Assembly: GCA_016720655.1 (NCBI GenBank)
Contig: JADKKE010000013.1
Coordinates: forward strand, 39,414-103,413
Length of the DNA stretch: 64,000 nt
DNA from: Bacteroidota bacterium
GTDB lineage: Bacteria > Bacteroidota > Bacteroidia > AKYH767-A > 2013-40CM-41-45
Direction of reading: 5' to 3'
In this document: one piece after another, positions 27,376 to 35,819 of the stretch
Numbering within the stretch: position 1 is the first letter of the stretch
Layout: every line of letters begins with the position of its first letter
Notes under the pieces: model-generated
What the model was told of the DNA's origin: nothing
Database searches by the model: none
Seen by the model: the letters and a program-made list of their open reading frames with translations, nothing else
Made by a program: the position numbers and the translations under genes

Positions 27376-27438
27376 TCTAAACGCTCTTTAAGCGGGATGT
27401 TTTTGGAGTGAACATGAAGAAGATTTCAATGTAAACGC

Positions 27439-27469
27439 TTGGTTAACAATCAGAAAAATTGTTAATTTG
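27439..27469 (+). promoter_or_regulatory. Candidate Bacteroidota promoter for the phosphatase gene
   Basis: TTG at 27439-27441 and TTAATTTG at 27462-27469 (seven of eight matches to TAnnTTTG) are spaced by 20 bp, 38 bp before the start codon. Confidence 0.5.
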
Positions 27470-27506
27470 CGTTTCAACACTGCGAAACATCTTTTACTAA
27501 TAGGCC

Positions 27507-29978
27507 ATGAAAACACCCCAGATTTTCCCGAAGCGATTATTATTTACAGGACTGATGTTCTGCTTTTTTTTACTACAAAATAGTGAATCAAAAGCTGCCT
27601 GCAATATTCCTGCTGGGTTAACAACTACAAACATCACCAGCACAGGAGCAAAACTAAATTGGGCATCGACTGTTGCTGATAGTTTTCTTGTTCGCTACTA
27701 TGTGAGTGGTTCGATAACGTATTTGTACAAAACCGTAAAACCCGGAACTGTAATAACGACAACACTCGCCGGTTTGTATCCCAATACAACTTATTATTGG
27801 CAAATCCGTTCATGGTGTTCTAATGGAACAAGCGGCGCCTATCAAACCACTCCGGCTACATTCACCACGATGAATCAATCGGTGAATTGTGTAACGCCAA
27901 ATCTCACTGCTACAGGAACCATTACTGCAAACACGGCTGCAATTTCCTGGAATCCGATGGTCACTGCGGATAGTTTTCAGGTTCGCTACAACGTAAAAAA
28001 CACAACGAATTATGTTTGGCTGAAATATGCGGGCTCTGTACACAATACGACGATCACCAATCTCCTTCCGAACACTCAGTACGTATGGAGTGTCCGTTGT
28101 ATTTGTGCCAGTGTACCTGCTCAAGCTTACAGTCCGGCGTTGACTTTTACAACACTTTCAACCAGTTGTGGTACAGCTGACGTATATTATTTCTCTTCTT
28201 CTTCCATTACATCCAACGGCGCCACAGTAGGGTGGCGCGCAGTGAGTGGTGCAACAAGTTACAACATCCGCTATGCTGTCCGGTATTCCGGGAATTGGAT
28301 AACGGTTAGTTCCACTACAGTATCCAAGGCATTGAGTGCTTTGGGTTCTTCCACATGGTATGAATTCCAGGTGCAATCTGTTTGTGCTTCCGGCGCCGGA
28401 TCATGGTCTGCATCCGGAATTTTTCTTACTCTCTCTGGAACTCTATCGATTACCAGGGGTGCATATCTCCAATTGTCAACACCCAGCAGTATCTACATTC
28501 GCTGGAGAACAAACAATGCAAGTGATACAAAGGTTAAATACGGAACGAGTGCATCAAATTTAAATCTGGCTGTTTCGAATTCGGTACAAACGACAGAACA
28601 CATTCTTCAATTGACCGGACTCGCTGCAAATACAAAATATTATTATTCCGTTGGTTCAACAACGACAACACTTCAGGGAGATACGGGGAATTATTTTGTG
28701 ACCAATCCTGCTGTGGGTTCTACCGGTCCGGTTCGGATCTGGGCCTTTGGTGATTTCGGAGTAGCAAGCAATGCACAAGCTCAGGTAAGGGATGCCTATC
28801 GAAATTATACCGGTGCAACGCATACCAATGTATGGTTGTGGTTGGGTGATAATGCTTACAACGATGGAACCGATACTGAATATCAGACGAAGGTATTTAA
28901 TATGTACCCTTCTCAGTTTAAGAAATTCGTAGTATGGCCGACTTCCGGGAATCATGATTTGCATACAGCAAATGCTACCAACCAGACAGGGCCTTACTTT
29001 GATAATTTCACGATGCCAAAGAATGGTGAAGCCGGTGGTTTGGCTTCCGGTACGGAAGCATACTATTCATTTAATTATGCCAATATCCATTTCATTTGTC
29101 TTGAATCGTACGACGCTGCCTTCCGTGCCACGGGTGGAGCAATGGCAACATGGCTTACGAATGATTTAAATGCAAACACACAACGCTGGACAGTTGTTTA
29201 TTTCCATCACCCACCCTATTCAAAAGGCTCACACAATTCCGATACCGAAACAGAGTTGATTCAGATGCGAACCAACATCATGCCTATTCTTGAGGGCAAA
29301 AAAGTGGATCTGGTAATGGCCGGTCATAGTCACTCATATGAACGTTCCATGCTTATTCGCGGACACTTTGGATTGGAAACAACTTTCAGTGCATCTACTA
29401 TGGCAGTAAGTTCGGGCAGCGGAATTTACCCCAGCTCTTACATTAAGTCTGCTCCAAATTATTATGGAACAGTATATCTCGTTTGTGGTGTAGGTGGACA
29501 AGTGGGAGCAAGTACATCCGGTTATCCGCACAATGCTATGTACGCTTCTTCCATATCAACCTATGGAAGTATGGTTATTGATGTACAGGGTGACCGAATG
29601 GATACAAAATTCCTCACTTCAACAGGAGGAATCTGGGATCAGTTTACAATTCAGAAAACCGGAACACCGTCTCCGACTTTACGATCAGAAATGATCGATC
29701 AGAATGTGCCGATTGCGGATCCAATGTCTGTGTTTCCAAATCCGGTGCGTGACTACCTTACTATTGATTATAATTTGAACAAAGCATCACGGGTTCAGAT
29801 AGACGTTTTGGATTTATCCGGCAGACTAGTATATGAAGTTGCTGATGAAATGGAACAACCGGAAGGTCGCAACCAGATCTATTTCCCTGTGCGTGATGCC
29901 AATCTTCCAAAAGGAATTTATATTATCCGATTGATGACTGATGAAGGGACACAATCAAGAAGAGTTGTGATTGATTAA
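27507..29978 (+). CDS. Secreted purple-acid-phosphatase-like metallophosphoesterase with FN3 domains and T9SS sorting domain
   Basis: The protein has 823 residues with a signal peptide (1-31). Three fibronectin type III domains follow (about 32-310), each with an NTxYxW(Q/S)VR-type core. A purple acid phosphatase N-domain (about 315-400) comes next. The catalytic domain carries every metal-site motif in order: GDFG (about 415), GDNAYND, GNHD (about 481), FHHPPYSKGSH and AGHSHSYERS (about 605). The C-terminal domain (FPNPVRDYLTIDYN ... RRVVID) is T9SS type A. It should hydrolyse phosphate esters at the cell surface using a di-metal centre and so may scavenge phosphate. No Pho-box-like site was identified. 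Confidence 0.92.
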   Translation: MKTPQIFPKRLLFTGLMFCFFLLQNSESKAACNIPAGLTTTNITSTGAKLNWASTVADSFLVRYYVSGSITYLYKTVKPGTVITTTLAGLYPNTTYYWQIRSWCSNGTSGAYQTTPATFTTMNQSVNCVTPNLTATGTITANTAAISWNPMVTADSFQVRYNVKNTTNYVWLKYAGSVHNTTITNLLPNTQYVWSVRCICASVPAQAYSPALTFTTLSTSCGTADVYYFSSSSITSNGATVGWRAVSGATSYNIRYAVRYSGNWITVSSTTVSKALSALGSSTWYEFQVQSVCASGAGSWSASGIFLTLSGTLSITRGAYLQLSTPSSIYIRWRTNNASDTKVKYGTSASNLNLAVSNSVQTTEHILQLTGLAANTKYYYSVGSTTTTLQGDTGNYFVTNPAVGSTGPVRIWAFGDFGVASNAQAQVRDAYRNYTGATHTNVWLWLGDNAYNDGTDTEYQTKVFNMYPSQFKKFVVWPTSGNHDLHTANATNQTGPYFDNFTMPKNGEAGGLASGTEAYYSFNYANIHFICLESYDAAFRATGGAMATWLTNDLNANTQRWTVVYFHHPPYSKGSHNSDTETELIQMRTNIMPILEGKKVDLVMAGHSHSYERSMLIRGHFGLETTFSASTMAVSSGSGIYPSSYIKSAPNYYGTVYLVCGVGGQVGASTSGYPHNAMYASSISTYGSMVIDVQGDRMDTKFLTSTGGIWDQFTIQKTGTPSPTLRSEMIDQNVPIADPMSVFPNPVRDYLTIDYNLNKASRVQIDVLDLSGRLVYEVADEMEQPEGRNQIYFPVRDANLPKGIYIIRLMTDEGTQSRRVVID

Positions 29979-29997
29979 TCCATACCAAATTTTTAAA

Positions 29998-30037
29998 ACA
30001 AAACGCCGCCGGATATTCCGGCGGCGTTTTGTTTTTT
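29998..30037 (+). terminator. Terminator after the phosphatase gene
   Basis: A 16-bp perfect GC-rich stem (29998-30013 with 30017-30032, ACAAAACGCCGCCGGA) has a 3-base loop and is followed by TTTTT. It sits between convergent genes. Confidence 0.93.
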
Positions 30038-30066
30038 ATTCATTCCTGAATTTGAACGCCCGGAAA

Positions 30067-30462
30067 TTATTTTGGAACAATTTTTAATTCCTTGTAGCCC
30101 GTTTGTGTATCTGTTTCCCGCATGAAGATTACATCTTCAGGTTCCAGAATAACAATTTCAGCAGTGGTACGAACAATGGCTCCTTCTTTAAGATGGCCTC
30201 CGCTTGCCTTCCCATTCTGATCAGTAACAGTGATATGAAAATGGGATCCGTGTGTTGAGAATGTTCCGGTGAGAGAAGTGATTTCCAAGGGTCCGGGTAC
30301 AGAATCTGTTTGCTCTTTTCCAGCGAACCGGATGCTGGCAACGGTCAGACTCCCAACACATGTTACGATTGCTGCAGCATCCAATTTATTGTCTGCAGCG
30401 AAAGTGTCGAGAGAATGCTTCAAATCATTGCCGGGCGAAAGTCGGATGGAGTGGATTTTCAT
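30067..30462 (-). CDS. PPC/DUF296 domain protein
   Basis: This 131-residue protein spans one PPC (DUF296) domain. The conserved core is visible: a VGSLTVASIRF strand, SLTGTFS, then GSHFHITVTDQNG and GGHLKEGAIV, with the paired histidines that line a metal-binding pocket in structures of the family. In plants the domain accompanies AT-hooks. Bacterial stand-alone versions are trimeric proteins of unknown function, sometimes annotated as DNA-binding without proof. No secretion signal is present, so it is cytosolic. Confidence 0.88.
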   Translation of the reverse strand: MKIHSIRLSPGNDLKHSLDTFAADNKLDAAAIVTCVGSLTVASIRFAGKEQTDSVPGPLEITSLTGTFSTHGSHFHITVTDQNGKASGGHLKEGAIVRTTAEIVILEPEDVIFMRETDTQTGYKELKIVPK

Positions 30463-30848
30463 GAGCTGATTTAGATAAATGATAGTGTCTTATTTTGAAT
30501 GATTCTAATTAAGTTGCATTAGAAACCCATTGTAAGGAACAGAATATTTCCGAAAGCACCAGACAGCACTATTCCATATCCAAAATTCATAATCATTGCT
30601 ATTCTGTATTCGCTTAAATTCAATTTTTATCCTGCTAATGAGGATATTCTGGAGCGGGAATGAACATGATAAATTTCAGGAGCTGATATGATGAAAGTCC
30701 GCACCACCATTGACTTTAGCTGAGTATCTTCGCAGGACAAACCTATTCTTTTATTTAATTAATTTTTTTCTTAAGTCATCTTCGAAACCGAAATAATAGC
30801 CTCTCGAACGGCCATAAAGACCAATACTAAACTATAATTTAAACAGCC
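30463..30848. other. Non-coding gap before the SprB-repeat gene
   Basis: This 386-bp gap separates divergent genes. On the minus strand, 30519-30596 encodes a 25-residue hydrophobic peptide (MIMNFGYGIVLSGAFGNILF...) between stops. It may be a decayed membrane-gene end or chance. No clear promoter pair or hairpin is seen. Confidence 0.4.
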
Positions 30849-33041
30849 ATGATTAGAAAATTACTTTTAAGTTTATTGCCACTCGCATGCATCGCACTTC
30901 TTACGAGTGAACAAATGAGTGACAATGGGCGAGCAGGAAAAACAGGATCACCTGGAGAAGGTACCTGTACAAGTTGTCACGGGGATTTTGCACTCAACAG
31001 TGGTGGAGGATCCGTTTCGATTTCCGGTATCAGCGGAGGAGTTTACACACCGGGCACAACGTACAACATGAGCATTACTGTTGCCAGAACCGGTAGTACT
31101 GTTTTTGGTCTTGGCTGTGAAGCCTTGAATTCTTCAAATACAAATTCAGGAACATTGGTGATCACGAATTCAGCAGAAACACAACTGAAGGCATCCGGAG
31201 GCAAAACGAATGTAGTTCACCAATTGGATGGTGGTCATACACCCAACACTCACACATTCATTTTTAATTGGGTTGCTCCAGCAGCTGGTGCCGGTGCAGT
31301 TACATTTTATTTTACAGGTTTAGCCGGAGATTACCAAGGAGATGAAGGTGGAGATTATGTGTATGCTGGTACACTCGCACTTGCTGAACAATCCTGTGCT
31401 TCACCTGCTCAACCGGGAAGTATTACAGGAAATACAACTGTTTGTACCGGTGCAAGTGTTACCTATTCTATTGCTTCTGTTGCAACAGCAACGAGTTATA
31501 CATGGACATTGCCCGTAGGTTGGTCAGGAACTTCGACCAGCACTTCGATTACAGCTGTAGCAGGAAATGCAGGTGACATTTCTGTTACTGCAAACAACAC
31601 TTGCGGAAGTAGCAATGCCAGAACTTTAGCAGTGTCAATTACATCGGTTACAGGAACTGCAACCAGCAGTGACGTTAATTGTAACGGCGCAAACAATGGT
31701 TCTGCTTCTGTAGTTGCAGGTGGAGGAACGGCTCCCTATACTTATTCATGGTCACCATCCGGAGGAACAGGAGCTACTGCATCCAATTTGGGTGGCGGGA
31801 ATTATACAGTGACAATTACCGATGCTGTTGGTTGTACGCATACTTCGTCGGTTAGTATTTTTGAACCACCTGTTCTCTCTGCTAACACTTCTGCTACAGA
31901 TGCAAGCTGCGGCAGTGCAAATGGAACTGCTACAGTGAATGCATCAGGAGGAGTTTCTCCGTATACCTATGCATGGAATTCTGTTCCATCACAAACAGGA
32001 GCTACAGCAACACAACTTGATGCAGGCACTTATGACGTAACAGTAACGGATGCGTATGGTTGCACTTTAACAGCAAGCGCTCTTGTGGGTCAATCCTCTG
32101 CAATTTCTGCTTCGGTTTCGACGTCCGATATATCCTGCTTCGGTGCAAATGATGGCAGTGCAACTGCTGTTCCGAACGGAGGTACCAGTCCTTACACTTA
32201 TGCATGGTCACCTTCCGGAGGTTCTGCTGCGACAGCGAGCAATCTTGGCGCAGGCACATACGATGTTACCATCACTGATAACGGTGGATGCAGCACGACA
32301 TCACAAATAGTCATTATCGAGCCTACTGAACTCATCGCAGATGCAGGTACAACAGTGTCTGCATGCGAAGGAACAGGAGTTGTTATCGGTGGATCACCCA
32401 CTGCAAGCGGTGGCACCACTCCTTATACATATGTATGGGATCCTGCAACCGGTTTAAATTCTGCGACAGATCCAAATCCAATCGCAACATTATCCGGAAC
32501 TACCGATTTTACAGTGACGATCTCTGATGCACATGGATGTACTTCTGTTGCGATGACTACTGTTGGCATCAATGCATTACCAACTCCGGTGATTACAATG
32601 AACGGAAGCGATCTCACTACATCCGGTGGTGTTTCTTATCAGTGGTATGTTGATGGTACCCTTATAACAGGAGCAACAAATGCATCCTGGCTCCCATTAG
32701 TAATTGGTGATTATACAGTGGTTGTAACAGATGCCAGTGGTTGTGAAGGAACATCCCCTGTTTATACAGTTACTTCAGTCGGCATTTCTTCACTCGGTAC
32801 AGGAATTTCTTTGGTTGTCTATCCGAATCCGGCTTCACAAATCCTGCATGTGAAAACAAGTGCTGATTTCAACGGTGCATTGATACACATTTATGATATC
32901 GCCGGACATGAAATCTTCCAGACTTTGATTTCTGAAAATGATCAGGTAATCACGCTCACATCATTCGCAAAAGGAATGTATACACTCGCTGTTGATAACG
33001 GCAGAGAAAAACGGATGACTCGTTTCGCGATAAGCAAATAA
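30849..33041 (+). CDS. Secreted choice-of-anchor V / SprB-repeat protein with a CXXCH motif and T9SS sorting domain
   Basis: The protein has 730 residues. A signal peptide (1 to about 20) is followed by a Reeler-like choice-of-anchor V domain (about 25-180). It begins GRAGKTGSPGEGTCTSCHG, so a CXXCH haem-attachment-type motif sits at residues 40-44. An Ig/PKD-like segment follows (about 185-270), then three SprB-type repeats of about 75 residues (nt 31656-32337, each with GGxxPYTY(S/A)W and a GxYxVTxTDxxGC strand). Another beta domain (to about 650) leads into a T9SS type-A domain (VYPNPASQILHV ... FAISK). SprB repeats occur in gliding adhesins. Whether haem is attached is unknown. Confidence 0.87.
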   Translation: MIRKLLLSLLPLACIALLTSEQMSDNGRAGKTGSPGEGTCTSCHGDFALNSGGGSVSISGISGGVYTPGTTYNMSITVARTGSTVFGLGCEALNSSNTNSGTLVITNSAETQLKASGGKTNVVHQLDGGHTPNTHTFIFNWVAPAAGAGAVTFYFTGLAGDYQGDEGGDYVYAGTLALAEQSCASPAQPGSITGNTTVCTGASVTYSIASVATATSYTWTLPVGWSGTSTSTSITAVAGNAGDISVTANNTCGSSNARTLAVSITSVTGTATSSDVNCNGANNGSASVVAGGGTAPYTYSWSPSGGTGATASNLGGGNYTVTITDAVGCTHTSSVSIFEPPVLSANTSATDASCGSANGTATVNASGGVSPYTYAWNSVPSQTGATATQLDAGTYDVTVTDAYGCTLTASALVGQSSAISASVSTSDISCFGANDGSATAVPNGGTSPYTYAWSPSGGSAATASNLGAGTYDVTITDNGGCSTTSQIVIIEPTELIADAGTTVSACEGTGVVIGGSPTASGGTTPYTYVWDPATGLNSATDPNPIATLSGTTDFTVTISDAHGCTSVAMTTVGINALPTPVITMNGSDLTTSGGVSYQWYVDGTLITGATNASWLPLVIGDYTVVVTDASGCEGTSPVYTVTSVGISSLGTGISLVVYPNPASQILHVKTSADFNGALIHIYDIAGHEIFQTLISENDQVITLTSFAKGMYTLAVDNGREKRMTRFAISK

Positions 33042-33061
33042 TTCTAACACATTGAATAATA

Positions 33062-33098
33062 AAAGGGGTGAGAAAATTTTCTCACCCCTTTATTTTTT
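33062..33098 (+). terminator. Terminator after the SprB-repeat gene
   Basis: A 15-bp self-complementary stem (33062-33076 with 33077-33091, AAAGGGGTGAGAAAA), which would close with a short AATT-centred loop, is followed by TATTTTTTG. Confidence 0.88.
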
Positions 33099-33463
33099 GA
33101 ATCTGAGCTACTTTAATATGTCAGGTTCTCTTGCTTTTATGAAAACATTAAAGTTTAACAGCGGCCAAACCTTTAAATTTTGATGGTCTGAATGGATTCA
33201 ACTATTATCTTTTTGTTAACAAAAACAATTTATTAACAGCCTTTTCCCCCAGAAAAGCCCAATTGGCGCAGCTTTTACCAAGAAAATCCCCGCTTTCGCC
33301 CAATAGGCGCGGGTTTAAGAAAAAAAAACCGCTGAAAGCCTTGATTTTATTATATTTTTACAAAAAATACAATTCTGGATTTTACATTAAGAAAAGTGTA
33401 AGATCTGTATGATTTATATCAGATCGATTTTAATCTTTTGCCGTTTGATAGAAAACCAAACTT
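33099..33463. other. Non-coding gap with a short hairpin-forming repeat
   Basis: Two related motifs, GCCCAATTGGCGC (about 33267-33279) and GCCCAATAGGCGC (about 33298-33310), lie 31 bp apart. The second is inside a bulged hairpin (CCCGC...GCGGG, 33289-33313). The rest is AT-rich leader of the next gene. The role is unknown. Confidence 0.45.
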
Positions 33464-33856
33464 ATGCGTTTGAAAAAAATTTACTCAATTTTCATTTTAT
33501 GTTTTTTGTTTTTGGCAATTCAATCCACGAATGGTCAACAGGTTTCTGTTGTTTCTACTACCCGAAACCAACAGGAGTTATTGCTTAGAATGCCTTTGTT
33601 ATCTGATAAAAGTGCCGGCATCATAGAAAAGGCATTGAGCACGATGAATGGTATTCAAAAAATTGAGGCGAGTTATGAAACCGGAACAATGATCATTACT
33701 TATCTCAGTGATATTATCGGGGATGAAAACATCATTGTGGAAAAAGTCCGGCAGCAAGAAATCAATTCAACTGTGGAAGCTTTAAGCACACGTGACATTC
33801 CTTTGATTCGGAAAAAATTTGAAGTAGTAGTTCTTCATTCAACCATAATAAATTAA
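33464..33856 (+). CDS. Small exported protein, possibly HMA/ferredoxin-like fold
   Basis: This 130-residue protein has a signal peptide (1-24, ending TNGQQ). The remainder resembles a ferredoxin-like beta-alpha-beta layout of heavy-metal-associated domains. A strand is followed by a helix (SAGIIEKALSTMNGIQKIEA), then TGTMIITYLS, but the metal-binding CxxC is absent. I do not recognise the family with confidence. It lies 44 bp upstream of the large PPC-like T9SS gene and may be co-transcribed. Function is unknown. Confidence 0.6.
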   Translation: MRLKKIYSIFILCFLFLAIQSTNGQQVSVVSTTRNQQELLLRMPLLSDKSAGIIEKALSTMNGIQKIEASYETGTMIITYLSDIIGDENIIVEKVRQQEINSTVEALSTRDIPLIRKKFEVVVLHSTIIN

Positions 33857-33900
33857 TCCAAAAGTATGCTTACAAAATAACCGAAAACGCAACCCACCCC

Positions 33901-35819
33901 ATGAACGCTTTTAAATTTTTCCTCACCCTGTACAGTTTTGCATTTCTTTTTGCGGCAACCGAATCACTTGCTCAGACGAATAATCTTTGCCCTCAAAACA
34001 GTGTTCCAACATTGCCCGTGAATCCTTGTACTGGTTCTACCGATTATTCAATTGATCAGTCCTGGAGCGTTGACAATACATCAAACGTTTCCAATAATAC
34101 AGCATGTGTTTCTTCCGGCAACAACCGTCGTGATGGTTGGTTCCGGTTTGTTGCCACTGCTACAACTTCTTCCATTGTTGCCACCGTTGAAAACAACCGA
34201 AACGTAGCATTGGCTGTTTATTCAGGTGCGTGTGGATCGATGACCGAACTTGGTTGTGTGAATGCAGGTGGAAATGGTGTTACAGAAACGCTGACCTTTA
34301 CAACTGCGATTGGAACAACATATTATATACGTGTGATCCGTTACAATTCCGGATCAACAAATAATGACATGGATGGAACCATTGATGTGGTCACCGCCGC
34401 AACAAATGACAATTGTGCAACAGCAACACCATTAACACCAGGAGTAGTCGGTGCAGCTTGTTCCTCAATTTGTGCAGGAGTATTCGGCGCAACGGCTTCC
34501 TCCCCTGCTACCGGTTGTTCCGGGACAGCGAACGATGACGTATGGTTCTCCTTCACCGCGACTCAACTTTCACATGTGATAACTGTTGATGGTTCGAGCA
34601 ATTTCAATGCAGTTGTAGAGTTGCTTGGCGGAAACTGTGGAGCTCTATCCAATCTTGCTTGTGCAGATTTAACAACGGATGGAGGAATTGAAAATCTTAC
34701 ATTCAACAATTTAACTGCCGGAAATACTTATTTCATCAGGGTGTATGATTATGATCCCGGCGCTCCCGGAGATTATGAATTCAGTATTTGTGTCACTTCT
34801 CCTGTGATTCCCACATGTCCTGCAAGCTTGGGCGGAGGTGTTGTGAATGTTGCTTCTCTCCCCTATGTTTCAACTGGTCGAACAACAAATGGCAGAGGAA
34901 ACGACATCACCGCAACGAACGCGGTAGTTTGTGGTAACAGCAATTATTATCAGGGTCTCGATGAAGTCTTTGTCTTCACTCCTGCAGTGAGTGGAAACTT
35001 GTCAATCAGTCTAACCAGCGGAAGTTCCAATGTGGGTATGATGCTATACGATGGTTGTCCGTTTATTGGGCAAGGCGGAGTGTGTGTTGAATATTCACAA
35101 AGCAACTCCGGCAATCAATTTATTTGCGCAAATGTTATCGCAGGTCACACCTATTATCTGGTTGTTGACAGAAACAGTGCAAGCAATCTGAACAATTATA
35201 ACATCTCAATCTCCGCTCCTTCCCCGGGTGGTGCTCCCGGTTCAACATGTGCCAATGCGATTACTGTGCCCTCCTTGCCTTTTTCCACCACTGGTCAAAC
35301 AACACAATGCAAAGGCAATGATTACACCAATGCAAGTACAGGATCTTGTACTTCCTTGTATGAAAGTGGTGAAGACATGGTCTTTTCATACACGGCCACT
35401 GGTTCCGAATGTATTCGTATCACATTGAGCAATACTTCTTCAACACAAGCAGGATTTTTGTTGTATGAAAATTGTCCGGGAAGTGCTGGTGCCAATTGTC
35501 TCGGTTATATTGGAGGCGGTAACGTAGCGGGAAATTTTTCCTTACCAGGGGCCGGAACTTATTATATAATTGTTGATTCGTGGGATCCTCCCAGTTCTGT
35601 CAATTTTGATTTAAGTATCGCCGCATCCGGAGCAACTTCACCGAATGACTTTCCATGCAATGCCCTCACCCTTCCATTAGGAGTAAATACCAATGGCAAC
35701 AACAGCTGTTCCAGTGGCTTGCTGGAACCTGCAATTCCTTCGTGTTGGACCGGAGGTGAATTAAATACTGTCTGGTACAAAGTTGTTCCAACAGGGACCA
35801 CTTTGGTCATCAAAACTTT
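33901..35819 (+). CDS. Giant secreted PPC-like repeat protein, 5' part (frameshifted)
   Basis: The gene starts with a signal peptide (MNAFKFFLTLYSFAFLFAA ... SLAQ). The body is made of repeated beta domains of about 130 residues that resemble bacterial pre-peptidase C-terminal (PPC) domains. Each has a D-(D/G)-(V/W)-W-F-x-(F/V) strand, a (V/A)xLYxxxCG/P segment and a TYYI(R/L)V strand. Examples are DDVWFSFTAT, GTTYYIRVIRY and GNTYFIRVYDYDPG. About 640 residues are readable. The frame breaks at 35817-35819, where ACTTTCC has three T's. Four would give IKTFPGTLSNTQIALYQGSC, matching the repeat pattern. Likely a surface binding protein. Confidence 0.8.

Noticed and set aside
30519..30596. Minus-strand 25-residue hydrophobic ORF (MIMNFGYGIVLSGAFGNILF...) in the gap before the SprB-repeat gene
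   Set aside because: Very short, no conserved family recognised and no ribosome-binding or promoter signal. It could be a remnant or chance, so it is not listed as a gene.
31656..32337. Internal DNA repeats in the SprB gene considered as a CRISPR or satellite array
   Set aside because: They are in-frame protein repeats of about 75 residues with diverged codons, and spacers or palindromic repeat units are absent.
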